From: Bacteroidota bacterium
GTDB taxonomy: Bacteria; Bacteroidota; Bacteroidia; Bacteroidales; FEN-979
Reading direction: 5' to 3'
Assembly: GCA_026391775.1 (NCBI GenBank)
Contig: JAPLDK010000057.1
Span: 1-36,756 of the forward strand
DNA: 36,756 nt
Position numbers and translations under genes: made by a program. Shown in pieces: positions 17,909 through 26,357 of the stretch; within the stretch, counting starts at the first letter, position 1, and every line of letters begins with the position of its first letter. The notes under the pieces are model-generated. The model was not told where the DNA came from. It was given only the letters and a program-made list of their open reading frames with translations, and ran no database searches.

Positions 17909-18931
17909 ATGAGAGTTACCGCATTTTGGGCTGTTTGTTTGTTGATTGTGCTGAGCCTGGCCTGCGTCAGGGGTGGAGGGATACACGGCAAACTCAGCAA
18001 GGATGATTCGCTGAGGGTCGAACTTGAGAACCTGACTAAACAGATCTCAGGGAATGAAAAAGATGCGGGCCTTTTGCATGAAAGGGCGAAGCTTTATATC
18101 GCCCTAAGGGAAATCAACCAGGCCCTTAATGATATCAATAAAGCCCTTCAGATCGCTGAGAAAAAAGCAGATTACTACCTTACACTGTCTGATATTTACC
18201 TGATGATGGGGCAGCCCCAGAACTGCGAACAGTCGCTTCTGAAGGCTGTTTCGGTGGATCCGAAAAATATCAGTGCCAACCTCAAACTGGCTGACCTATA
18301 CCTGATCGTCAAGGATTATAAGAAAGTTGACCAATATGTAAAAGAGGTCCTTACACTCGATAAGGCAAGTACTTCTGCCCGGTTTACCAGGGCCATGGCA
18401 TTTCTTGAGACCGGGGATACCGCTCTTGCCATTGGCGACCTGATGGATGCGGTGAAGTTGAACCAGTCTTTTTTTGATGCCTATATGCTGCTTGGCGAGC
18501 TGTTTGCCACTCACAAAGACCCACTGGCTGCCGGGTACTTCACCAATGCATTAAGGATACGGCCTGCCAGCAAGGAAGCCCTTTACAACCTGGGCATGTT
18601 CTACCAGGAAAGCGGGCAATACCCTAAGGCTATCGGCACATATGAGGTTTTAAGCAGAGTCGATACCACATTCAGGGATGCTCCTTACAATATCGGTTAT
18701 ATAAACCTGGTGTATCTGCAGGATTTCAAGGCGGCCGTGGAGTATTTCACAAAAGCGATCAAACTTGACCCGGAGTATGCCGAATCCTGGTATAACAGGG
18801 GCCTGAGCTATGAACAACTGAAAGAGTACCAGAAAGCTTATGATGATTACCAGAAGACCCTGAAACTGAAGGTTAATTATGAAAAAGCTATTGAGGGTAT
18901 GAACAGGCTGGATAAACTAATGAAGAAGTAA
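17909..18931 (+). CDS. TPR-repeat lipoprotein
   Basis: 340 residues. The signal peptide ends in LSLAC (Cys19), a lipobox, so the protein should be anchored to a membrane. It is followed by about eight tetratricopeptide repeats (about 40-335), for example NLGMFYQESGQYPKAIGTYE and WYNRGLSYEQLKEYQKAYDD. TPR arrays make protein-protein contacts; the partner is not known. The ATG at 17909 is chosen because it opens the signal peptide; a longer frame from 17867 would overlap recA. It is one base away from the recA stop, suggesting translational coupling. Confidence 0.85.
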   Translation: MRVTAFWAVCLLIVLSLACVRGGGIHGKLSKDDSLRVELENLTKQISGNEKDAGLLHERAKLYIALREINQALNDINKALQIAEKKADYYLTLSDIYLMMGQPQNCEQSLLKAVSVDPKNISANLKLADLYLIVKDYKKVDQYVKEVLTLDKASTSARFTRAMAFLETGDTALAIGDLMDAVKLNQSFFDAYMLLGELFATHKDPLAAGYFTNALRIRPASKEALYNLGMFYQESGQYPKAIGTYEVLSRVDTTFRDAPYNIGYINLVYLQDFKAAVEYFTKAIKLDPEYAESWYNRGLSYEQLKEYQKAYDDYQKTLKLKVNYEKAIEGMNRLDKLMKK

Positions 18932-18934
18932 AAA

Positions 18935-19282
18935 TTATTTAGCCGCCAATTCGGTTTTTAAAGCATTAAGTTCTTCCAGAAGCTTTTCAGAGGCAGATTT
19001 AAGCTCCTCAAATACCTGGCTCAATCCTGAAGATAAATGATTTTTTGCCATCTCATCAAACTTACGCGATAGCTCGATGGTTAAAGGGTCCTGGAAATTC
19101 GCCACTACGCCTTTCAGGCTGTGCGTATTGAATTTCAACTGAATAAAATCACCTTCCTGTATATTCTTTGTGATCTTTTCCACACGTTCCGGATATTCGC
19201 TAAAGAAAATATCGATGATCTCAATAATTGTCTCTTTATCGAAATACTGGAAGTTCTGGTTTAATTTCTGGTGGTCGATCAT
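18935..19282 (-). CDS. Stand-alone histidine phosphotransfer (HPt) protein
   Basis: 115 residues, predicted all-helical. The HSLKG motif at 54-58 is the phospho-accepting histidine signature of HPt domains (H54), with K57 and G58 conserved as in ArcB and Ypd1 types. It lacks any kinase or receiver domain, so it would shuttle phosphate between a hybrid histidine kinase and a response regulator encoded elsewhere. It converges with the TPR lipoprotein gene at a 3-bp distance and has its own -7 box. No two-component partner is in the window. Confidence 0.85.
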   Translation of the reverse strand: MIDHQKLNQNFQYFDKETIIEIIDIFFSEYPERVEKITKNIQEGDFIQLKFNTHSLKGVVANFQDPLTIELSRKFDEMAKNHLSSGLSQVFEELKSASEKLLEELNALKTELAAK

Positions 19283-19298
19283 AGCTCATCGTTTAATG

Positions 19299-19306
19299 CA
19301 AATATA
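19299..19306 (-). promoter_or_regulatory. -7 promoter box for HPt gene
   Basis: Minus-strand TATATTTG, a perfect TAnnTTTG match, 16 bp before the ATG. A TTG lies about 22 bp further upstream. Confidence 0.5.
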
Positions 19307-19331
19307 AATAATTAAGTTTTTATTTCTGCAA

Positions 19332-21236
19332 TTATTGTGTTAATGATATAACTGAGGGGGCAGAAGGGTTATAATCTCTTATATGCAGGTCAGGTGTTTC
19401 CGAAAAGTTCATCTGGAGCCATGGTACACCTACTTCCGGGGTCGGATAGAAATAAGCACTGATCAGGAATGTGGGAAAGATGAGGTTGTCATTTTTGATC
19501 AGAAGTCCGACTCCTATCCCCGTATAAAACCTGGTCTGGAAAAGCTTTGAGAACCCATCGCTTTTAAACCCACCGGCAAACATCCCAGTAAATGCAAACC
19601 TGAACCCGTAGAGATACCATGGGGTGAATGCAACGGTGGAAAAATAACAGCTGATTGAGTTCACTCCCTTGAAAACCGTGTCGGAACTGTAATTATTGAT
19701 ATGCATGTCCTGGTTAATATAAGCATATTCGTTGTTATTGGAACGGCGCAGGAACCCTTGCCGGTATGTGGAGAATATATAAGTCCTGAACTTGTAACGC
19801 TTATCGGGAGTAAAGTAAAGATAACTCATATAATTCAAACGAGCCGTAAACACTCCGTCTTCGAACGTCCTGTGGTTAAAGAATATGCCTAAATCCAGCC
19901 GGCCTTGCAGATACCCGAACTTCTTAATGAAGTTTCCCTGGGCGTAAGAAAATCCTGAATATAAACGGGTGTAAAAGTTGGTGAACTGGGGCCCGAATGT
20001 AAGCTGTATCAGCCTGCCGTAAGGGATATTTTCTGTTTTTCCGAAATTCAGGAAATAATCGATCAGGTAGTAGTTGTTCCTTGAGAAAGCAACGCTTGCC
20101 AGGAAACTGCTAACATCATAATAGCTCCTGTTGGAATCTATCCTGATATTGGGTCTTTGCAAATAGGTCGTGGCCTGGAATGCAGCTGAAGCGATAAACC
20201 GGGTGGGGATCTTGTACTCGGCAATCAGATAGGAGCGCCCCAGCCAGATATAACCTGAACTGGCTTTACTGTAGCTGGGGTTCTCCTCATCGGGACCGTA
20301 AGCAAGTTTGTTATATTGGTACGAAATGCCTCCGGCTAATTTTGTGCGGTTTGTGACAAACGGACGGTCCAGCCAAAATCCTATATTCTTCTGGTGGAGG
20401 TCATCCTGGTAATAGTTGAGTGTGAGGTCGGTGAAGGTCCCCATAATGTTGGTATAAGTATAAGAAACCCCATCGAACCTTGCAAAGGGGGCGCGCTTCG
20501 AGGCAAAGGAAAAAGTCAGTGCGAGGCGGTCGCCCAGGCCAGCAAAATTGGCATCAAATAACCTGATGCTCACTTTTTTTGTTGTTATGGTTGGAACAAC
20601 CACGCCAATGGACCACACATCCTTGGTCACCACCACCACATCCACCGAATCCTCGCTTACATCAGGCACGACAATCACCCTGGCGTCATCTATATAACTC
20701 AGTTCCTTTAGAATACGCTCCTGGTCGGCCATCACGTAGGGATCCAGAGCCTGGCCTTCCCTGATAAGCATCATCTTCTTAATAACAAAGGGGGCGCTCT
20801 GAATATGGACTACGTTCAGGAATCTGGCTGCTCCCGTAGAGGCCTGCCTGGCAGTATCGATCACAGTGGGGCCAAACGGGTCGAGGGAGAGGACATGGAT
20901 ATTACGGATTATTTTTCCCTTGTATTTTTTATACGGATTTTCACTGGCCAGAGCCTGAATGGTATCGGGTAGTGTATTGATCTGAGGGGCGACAAAAGCC
21001 AGACTGTATAGGAGTTTTGTAAACTTATGCCGGTTAAACCTCTGGAAAACGGAGTCATAAAAATTCTTTGTCTTCAGTTTGGATTTCTTGCCGTTCAAGA
21101 GGCTGTCCTCTTTTGGGGCCAGGATGGATTTCTCTTTTTCGGGGAGCTGTGCAAACAGAGGTGCCTGCGTAAGAAAGCATAGTAAAATCACGGACAGATA
21201 AAAATAGTTGAATGCATGACTGTCCCTGCGTCTCAT
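19332..21236 (-). CDS. BamA/TamA-like outer-membrane protein (POTRA plus barrel)
   Basis: 634 residues. A signal peptide (YLSVILLCFLTQAPLFA) is followed by a POTRA-like segment (about 100-205, with IIRNIHVLSLDPFG, then IREGQALDPYVMADQERIL and VVVTKDVWSIG). The remaining 420 residues show alternating hydrophobic strands rich in Y and F, such as YYLIDYFLNFG and FRFAFTGMFAGG, as in a 16-strand Omp85-type barrel. The protein lacks the several POTRA repeats of BamA and its genuine partners are unknown. It lies 16 bp after the phosphohexomutase gene on the same strand, so it is the last gene of the nucleotide-sugar run. Confidence 0.75.
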   Translation of the reverse strand: MRRRDSHAFNYFYLSVILLCFLTQAPLFAQLPEKEKSILAPKEDSLLNGKKSKLKTKNFYDSVFQRFNRHKFTKLLYSLAFVAPQINTLPDTIQALASENPYKKYKGKIIRNIHVLSLDPFGPTVIDTARQASTGAARFLNVVHIQSAPFVIKKMMLIREGQALDPYVMADQERILKELSYIDDARVIVVPDVSEDSVDVVVVTKDVWSIGVVVPTITTKKVSIRLFDANFAGLGDRLALTFSFASKRAPFARFDGVSYTYTNIMGTFTDLTLNYYQDDLHQKNIGFWLDRPFVTNRTKLAGGISYQYNKLAYGPDEENPSYSKASSGYIWLGRSYLIAEYKIPTRFIASAAFQATTYLQRPNIRIDSNRSYYDVSSFLASVAFSRNNYYLIDYFLNFGKTENIPYGRLIQLTFGPQFTNFYTRLYSGFSYAQGNFIKKFGYLQGRLDLGIFFNHRTFEDGVFTARLNYMSYLYFTPDKRYKFRTYIFSTYRQGFLRRSNNNEYAYINQDMHINNYSSDTVFKGVNSISCYFSTVAFTPWYLYGFRFAFTGMFAGGFKSDGFSKLFQTRFYTGIGVGLLIKNDNLIFPTFLISAYFYPTPEVGVPWLQMNFSETPDLHIRDYNPSAPSVISLTQ

Positions 21237-21252
21237 AGCTGTGTTGCCAGCT

Positions 21253-22980
21253 TTATTTTAAATTGAGAGATCTGATAATACGCTGAAGTTTCTCGTCAAG
21301 TTTCTTCCCGGTCTCCTCGAAGGCTGATCTGTTGCCAAGGTTTTCACGTATTCCAAAGTAGAACTTTATCTTGGGTTCTGTGCCCGAAGGCCTGACACTG
21401 ATTGTACTACCGTCTTCAGTATAAAACTGAAGCACATTTGATTTCGGGAGATGGAGCTGAATTTCCTTACCGTTAACAAGGTCCTTTTCAACCTGGCTTT
21501 CGTAATCCTTGATCTTGATTACCCGGCTGCCGCTGATCTCTTTTGGAGGGTTGGCGCGGTAATCAATCATCATTTGTTTGATCTCAGCGGCTCCGCTCTG
21601 ACCTTTGCGGGTCACCGAAAAGAGCGATTCCTTGTAGAAGCCGTACTTAACATAGATCTCAATCAGGAGGTCATACAGGGATTTTCCCTGGGAGACTGTC
21701 CAGGCAAGGGTCTCGGCAATCAGTGCACAGGCTCCAACAGCATCTTTATCACGCACAAAATCACCCGCCAGGTAACCGTAGCTTTCTTCCCCGCCAATGA
21801 TAAATTCTTCCCTGCCTTCGGTCCGCCTGATGATGTTCGCAATGTATTTGAAACCGGTTAGTACGTCGTAGTATTTAAGATTGAATGAAACAGCGATATC
21901 TTTTAGCAATTCTGAAGTGACTATCGTCTTGACAATGAATTGTTTGCCATTCAATTTCCCGAGTTCATCCCACTTTGTGATCACGTAATAGAATAAGAGC
22001 GAGGCGGTCTGGTTCCCATTCAGAAGGATCATATTGTTTTTATTGTCACGCACTGCGATCCCCACGCGGTCCGCATCGGGATCGGTGGCCATGACCAGAT
22101 CGGCATTCAGTTTTTCGGCAAGTTGTATCGCCATATCCAGGGCCGGGTGTTCTTCGGGGTTGGGGCTGTGTATTGTGGGAAAATTCCCGTCAGCAATCAT
22201 CTGCTCCGGAACCGGGTGAATGTTCTCAAATCCAAAACGTTTCAGGATCTCAGGAACCAGGGTGCGCCCGGTACCATGCAATGGGGTATACACAATTTTA
22301 AGGTCTTTCTGCTGCCGGATGATATCCGGGGAGAGTGAAAGCGTTTTAAGTTTGGCAAGGTAAGCCTCATCGATTTCCCTGCCTATACTGATGATGTTCC
22401 CGGGATCTCCCTGCCATTTTACCTGGTCGATGGAGGAGATCTTCTCCACTTCTTTGATGACGTTCTCATCATGTGGTGCAATGAACTGTGCACCGTCGTC
22501 CCAGTAGGCTTTGTAGCCGTTGTATTCCTTGGGGTTGTGCGAGGCGGTGATCATGACCCCGCTCTGGCAGCCCAGTTGCCTTACTGCGAAGGAAAGTTCA
22601 GGGGTTGGGCGGATGTCGTCGAAGAGATATACAAGGAACCCGTTTGCAGAAAGAACTTCTGCAGTGATCTGTGCAAAATACCTGCTGTTGTTACGGCTGT
22701 CATGGGCAATAGCCATTTTATGCTGAATACCGGGAAACATCCTCATTACATAATTTGCAAGCCCCTGGGTCGCCATGCCCACAGTGTATTTGTTCATACG
22801 GTTTGTACCGTCGCCCATCACTCCACGTAAGCCCCCTGTGCCGAACTCCAGGATACGGTAAAAGGAGTCGGCAACTTCTGCGGGGTTCTTTTCAATCATT
22901 TCCTTCACCCTGGACTTTGTTTCTTCATCGAAATTGCCGGAGGTCCAGGACTTTGCTTTTTCTAATATGCTTTGGTCCAT
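21253..22980 (-). CDS. Phosphohexomutase (phosphoglucomutase/phosphomannomutase family)
   Basis: Cytosolic enzyme that interconverts hexose-6-phosphate and hexose-1-phosphate, feeding nucleotide-sugar synthesis. 575 residues, the length of the large phospho-sugar mutase group. Motifs: TASHNP at 145-150 with the phosphoserine at 147, metal-binding DPDAD at 300-304, sugar-binding GEES at 397-400, and phosphate-binding RPSGTEP at 530-536. It is encoded downstream of the rmlD-like gene (43 bp) and upstream of the outer-membrane protein. Glucose-1-phosphate production would supply UDP-glucose for the ugd gene in the same run. Specificity for glucose or mannose cannot be read from motifs. Confidence 0.93.
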   Translation of the reverse strand: MDQSILEKAKSWTSGNFDEETKSRVKEMIEKNPAEVADSFYRILEFGTGGLRGVMGDGTNRMNKYTVGMATQGLANYVMRMFPGIQHKMAIAHDSRNNSRYFAQITAEVLSANGFLVYLFDDIRPTPELSFAVRQLGCQSGVMITASHNPKEYNGYKAYWDDGAQFIAPHDENVIKEVEKISSIDQVKWQGDPGNIISIGREIDEAYLAKLKTLSLSPDIIRQQKDLKIVYTPLHGTGRTLVPEILKRFGFENIHPVPEQMIADGNFPTIHSPNPEEHPALDMAIQLAEKLNADLVMATDPDADRVGIAVRDNKNNMILLNGNQTASLLFYYVITKWDELGKLNGKQFIVKTIVTSELLKDIAVSFNLKYYDVLTGFKYIANIIRRTEGREEFIIGGEESYGYLAGDFVRDKDAVGACALIAETLAWTVSQGKSLYDLLIEIYVKYGFYKESLFSVTRKGQSGAAEIKQMMIDYRANPPKEISGSRVIKIKDYESQVEKDLVNGKEIQLHLPKSNVLQFYTEDGSTISVRPSGTEPKIKFYFGIRENLGNRSAFEETGKKLDEKLQRIIRSLNLK

Positions 22981-23023
22981 GTTTACATATAGATTCCATA
23001 ATTCATTTGAGTGCTACTTTTTT

Positions 23024-23896
23024 TTATCTTGCTATTTCGCTGCTTAATCTTTTAACACAATCCTGCAAGCTATCTTTCCAGTACGGAAGCACTATTCCGA
23101 AACGATCTTTGAACTTGGCTTTATTCAGCACTGAGTAGAAGGGGCGGGGGGCGGGAAGCGGGTAGTCTTTGGTCTCGATAGGATTGATGTTGCATTTGAT
23201 GCCTGAAAGTTCAATGATGGCCTTCGCAAAATCGTACCAGGAGGCCACTCCTTCATTTGCATAATGGAATATTTCAATTCCTTCATGGTCCTTTACCTGA
23301 GGTATTATTTCCAGGATTGCCCATGCCAGGTCCTTTGCATAGGTAGGGCAACCGATCTGGTCGAATACCACATTCAGGTTTCCTCTTTCTTTCCCGTATT
23401 TCAGGATCGTCTTTACGAAATTATTGCCAAATGCCGAGTACAGCCATGAAGTGCGCATTATGATCCCGTTCCTGCAGCTGCTCAGCATCTGGGTTTCACC
23501 TGCATATTTCGATTTTGCATAGCTGGATGCCGGTGCCGGAGTATCGGTTTCAACATAAGGCCTGTAATTTTTGCCGCTGAAGATATAATCGGTTGAGATA
23601 TGGATAAGCAAGGCATTGAATTCTCCACAGGCATTCGAGAGGTTCCTGACCGCAAGGGCATTGATCTTCAGTGCCAGTTCAGGTTCCTGTTCAGCCTTGT
23701 CGACGGCAGTATAGGCGGCGCAATTCACCACGACATCCGGATGCAGCTTATCAAAAAAGGCAGAAACCGCCTGCATGTCTGAAATATCCAGTTCCTCCAC
23801 ATCGGTGAATGTGAGGTGATAATCCGGAAATTTCTTAGCCAGCAGCTTGAACTCGTTCCCGAGTTGTCCCTTGGCCCCTGTAATTAAAATTTTCAT
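23024..23896 (-). CDS. rfbD: dTDP-4-dehydrorhamnose reductase-like SDR
   Basis: Extended short-chain dehydrogenase of 290 residues: Rossmann start MKILITGAKGQLG (GxxGxxG at 7-13), STDYIF at 101-106, catalytic Y126-x3-K130 (YAKSK), and the substrate region typical of RmlD, which makes dTDP-L-rhamnose. No rmlA, rmlB or rmlC is in the window, so the other pathway steps would have to be elsewhere, or the substrate may differ. The frame allows a start at 23905, but MKILIT at 23896 is the standard family start. Its last residues SSEIAR come from an octamer repeat (23026-23049), a sign of a recently changed C-terminus. Confidence 0.88.
   Translation of the reverse strand: MKILITGAKGQLGNEFKLLAKKFPDYHLTFTDVEELDISDMQAVSAFFDKLHPDVVVNCAAYTAVDKAEQEPELALKINALAVRNLSNACGEFNALLIHISTDYIFSGKNYRPYVETDTPAPASSYAKSKYAGETQMLSSCRNGIIMRTSWLYSAFGNNFVKTILKYGKERGNLNVVFDQIGCPTYAKDLAWAILEIIPQVKDHEGIEIFHYANEGVASWYDFAKAIIELSGIKCNINPIETKDYPLPAPRPFYSVLNKAKFKDRFGIVLPYWKDSLQDCVKRLSSEIAR
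23026..23049. repeat. TTCGCT octamer iteration over rfbD stop
   Basis: Units ATCTTGCT, ATTTCGCT, GCTTAATC (plus-strand reading). The array covers the stop codon and last codons of the rmlD-like gene. Sister copies lie at 23914-23937 and 29061-29084, with related sequence in dnaE near 29430-29495. Confidence 0.7.
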
Positions 23897-23913
23897 AAAG
23901 TCCATTTAATAAT

Positions 23914-23937
23914 GTTTCGCTGTTTCGCTACTTATAC
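23914..23937. repeat. TTCGCT octamer iteration over the decarboxylase stop
   Basis: Units GTTTCGCT, GTTTCGCT, ACTTATAC. The third unit overlaps the stop codon (23932-23934) of the UDP-glucuronate decarboxylase gene; the others lie in the 35-bp gap before the rmlD-like gene. Confidence 0.75.
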
Positions 23938-24870
23938 TATGGTTTTAAAATACTCTATTGTCCTCTTCAGTCCTTCTTCCAGCGGAATCGTCGGCTCCCA
24001 GCCAAGCTCCTTTTTTGCAAGGGTGATATCAGGTTTCCTTTGCATGGGATCATCGGTTGGAAGCGGCATATGAATGAGTTTTGATTTCGAGCCTGTAAGC
24101 TTCAGTACTTTTTCGGCCAGTTCTATCATCGTAAATTCACCTGGATTACCTATGTTTACAGGGCCTGTGAAATCTTCACGCGAGTTCATCAGCCGTACCA
24201 TGCCTTCCAGAAGGTCATCTACATAACAGAAAGAACGTGTTTGTGTGCCTTCTCCGTATATGGTGATATCTTCGCCTTTTAATGCCTGCACAATGAAGTT
24301 TGAGACCACACGGCCGTCGTTGGGATGCATCCTTGGCCCGTAAGTGTTGAAGATCCTGATGATTTTGATCCTGACCTTATTCTGTTTATGATAATTCACA
24401 AAGAGTGTTTCAGCAACCCTCTTGCCTTCATCATAACAAGAACGCGGACCTATAGTGTTAACGTGCCCCCAATAGCTTTCTGTCTGGGGGTGGATCTCCG
24501 GGTCCCCGTAAACCTCACTTGTACTGGCCTGGAGCACCTTCGCCCGGATCCTTTTAGCCAGTCCGAGCATGTTGATCGCTCCCATCACCGAGGTTTTTAC
24601 AGTCTTGATAGGATTATACTGATAATGTACCGGGGAAGCCGGACATGCCAGGTTATAGATCTCATCCACTTCGATAAAGAACGGCATGGTCACATCATGC
24701 CTGATAAGCTCGAAGAAGGGGTTTTTCAGAAGGTGGACTACATTCTGTTTCTGGCCTGTGAAATAATTGTCCATACAAACCACTTCATGCCCCTGGTTCA
24801 GAAGCTTTTCACATAGGTGGGATCCCAGGAATCCGGCACCGCCGGTGACAAGAACTTTCTTTTTTATCAT
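23932..24870 (-). CDS. UDP-glucuronate decarboxylase (UDP-xylose synthase)
   Basis: Extended SDR that converts UDP-glucuronate to UDP-xylose with release of CO2. 312 residues, a normal length for the bacterial enzyme. GGAGFLG at 10-16 binds [12 protein letters not shown] (116-124) supplies the active-site Thr/Ser and Glu, and Y146-DEG-K150 is the catalytic pair. The YDEGKR form and the segment [15 protein letters not shown] are characteristic of UXS rather than of GalE. Encoded downstream of ugd, whose product is its substrate, with a terminator hairpin in between. Followed after 35 bp by the rmlD-like gene. Confidence 0.94.
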   Translation of the reverse strand: MIKKKVLVTGGAGFLGSHLCEKLLNQGHEVVCMDNYFTGQKQNVVHLLKNPFFELIRHDVTMPFFIEVDEIYNLACPASPVHYQYNPIKTVKTSVMGAINMLGLAKRIRAKVLQASTSEVYGDPEIHPQTESYWGHVNTIGPRSCYDEGKRVAETLFVNYHKQNKVRIKIIRIFNTYGPRMHPNDGRVVSNFIVQALKGEDITIYGEGTQTRSFCYVDDLLEGMVRLMNSREDFTGPVNIGNPGEFTMIELAEKVLKLTGSKSKLIHMPLPTDDPMQRKPDITLAKKELGWEPTIPLEEGLKRTIEYFKTIV

Positions 24871-24894
24871 ACCTTGAGGATTTAAATGAAAAGA

Positions 24895-24921
24895 CCTAAC
24901 AGCCGTGATTTAACTGTTAGG
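24895..24921 (-). terminator. Hairpin terminator between ugd and UXS genes
   Basis: On the minus strand, CCTAACAG pairs with CTGTTAGG across an 11-nt loop, followed by TCTTTTC. Perfect 8-bp stem. It lies about 23 bp after the ugd stop and could end or attenuate ugd transcripts, so the downstream genes may have partial readthrough or their own promoter. Confidence 0.65.
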
Positions 24922-24943
24922 CCCTTTCGATTTCATGTTTTGC

Positions 24944-26269
24944 TTACTTTGTGGTATTTACTCCAATGCAGAAATAATCAAAGTTTTTCTTTTTGATCTC
25001 ACTGACATCATAGATGTTACGGCCGTCGAAAATAACAGCTGTTTTCAGTAGTTTCCTCATGACGTTGAAGTTCGGGAACTTGAACTCCGGCCATTCGGTG
25101 ATCATCAGCAAACAGTCGGCATCAATAAGTGCATCGTATTGGTCTGCTGCATATTCGATCTTGTCGCCAAGTATTCTCTTGGTTTCATGCATGGCCACCG
25201 GGTCATAGGCTTTTACCTTTGCGCCTGCATCCAACAGTTTTTTAATGATCACAAGTGACGGGGCTTCGCGCATATCGTCGGTTTGAGGCTTGAAGGAAAG
25301 GCCCCAGAGACCAACGGTCTTTCCTTTCAGGTTTCCTTTGAAATAGTTGTTGATCTTATTGAACATCACCGCTTTCTGATCGTCATTTACGGCTTCAACA
25401 GCTTTGAGCACCCTGAGGGAATATTTATAATCATCTCCGGTATGAATTAGCGCTTTCACATCCTTCGGGAAACAGCTTCCGCCGTATCCTGCTCCGGGAT
25501 AAATGAATTTTGTCCCGATACGGGAATCGGAGCCGATGCCTTTTCTCACCATATTGATATCAGCGCCGACGATCTCGCAAAGATTTGCTACATCGTTCAT
25601 GAAGCTGATCTTGGTTGCCAGCATCGAGTTGGCGGCGTATTTAGTCATTTCGGCCGAAACAATATCCATGAAAATTACGGGGTGCCCGTTAAGAGTGAAA
25701 GGTTTGTATAAGGCTTTCATCAGTTCTTCGGCCCGGGGGGAATCACATCCCACAACAATACGGTCGGGTTTAAGGAAGTCATCTATGGCAGCACCTTCTT
25801 TCAGGAATTCAGGGTTGGAAGCTACATCGAATTCAATTTTGACTCCGCGACGGTCAAGTTCTTCTTTAACAGCTTTCCTCACTTTTTCGGCTGTGCCAAC
25901 AGGAACGGTACTTTTGGTGACTATAAGAAGATAGTCATTCATGAACTTGCCACAATCCCGGGCAACAGAGATCACATACTGAAGATCAGCGCTTCCGTCC
26001 TCGTCGGGAGGAGTCCCTACTGCACTGAAGACCACTTCACAATCAACCAAAGCTTCTTTCAGATCAGTGGTACATTTAAGCCTGCCCTTTTTCATGTTTC
26101 TGTGAACCATTTCCTCAAGCCCCGGCTCATAAATCGGAATGATACCCTGATTAAGGTTATCAATCTTCTTTTTATCAATGTCAACGCATGTGACTTCAAT
26201 GCCGACTTCGGCGAAACATGTTCCGGTAACAAGGCCAACATAACCGGATCCAACGATAGCGACTTTCAT
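24944..26269 (-). CDS. ugd: UDP-glucose 6-dehydrogenase
   Basis: Oxidises UDP-glucose to UDP-glucuronate with two NAD. 441 residues. N-terminal NAD-binding VGSGYVGLVTGTCFAEVG, the SAVGTPPDEDG segment near 82-92, catalytic C266 in GYGGSCFPKD, and the C-terminal KGKTVGLWGLSFKPQTDD. The product feeds the UDP-xylose synthase encoded next. A -7 box is found upstream, and the ATG at 26269 begins exactly at the Rossmann strand, as in the family. Together with the next genes it probably supplies sugars for capsule, exopolysaccharide or glycoprotein glycans. Confidence 0.97.
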   Translation of the reverse strand: MKVAIVGSGYVGLVTGTCFAEVGIEVTCVDIDKKKIDNLNQGIIPIYEPGLEEMVHRNMKKGRLKCTTDLKEALVDCEVVFSAVGTPPDEDGSADLQYVISVARDCGKFMNDYLLIVTKSTVPVGTAEKVRKAVKEELDRRGVKIEFDVASNPEFLKEGAAIDDFLKPDRIVVGCDSPRAEELMKALYKPFTLNGHPVIFMDIVSAEMTKYAANSMLATKISFMNDVANLCEIVGADINMVRKGIGSDSRIGTKFIYPGAGYGGSCFPKDVKALIHTGDDYKYSLRVLKAVEAVNDDQKAVMFNKINNYFKGNLKGKTVGLWGLSFKPQTDDMREAPSLVIIKKLLDAGAKVKAYDPVAMHETKRILGDKIEYAADQYDALIDADCLLMITEWPEFKFPNFNVMRKLLKTAVIFDGRNIYDVSEIKKKNFDYFCIGVNTTK

Positions 26270-26293
26270 AGATTAATGGTTTTAAGTTAGGGT

Positions 26294-26339
26294 TGTGGAT
26301 TTATCTAAAGCAAATGTAAATATAAAACAATAATCCACA
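26294..26339 (-). promoter_or_regulatory. ugd promoter flanked by inverted repeat
   Basis: The minus strand shows TACATTTG (plus 26311-26318), a perfect -7 box. It is enclosed by TGTGGATT (26294-26301) and AATCCACA (26332-26339), an 8-bp inverted pair, a possible regulator site. A -33 element is not clear. Confidence 0.45.
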
Positions 26340-26357
26340 GGAAGTCAAATTAAAATT

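Noticed and set aside
26294..26339. DnaA boxes around the ugd promoter
   Set aside because: TAATCCACA and AAATCCACA each differ from TTATNCACA; there is no clustering and no dnaA or dnaN gene nearby, so an origin is not supported.
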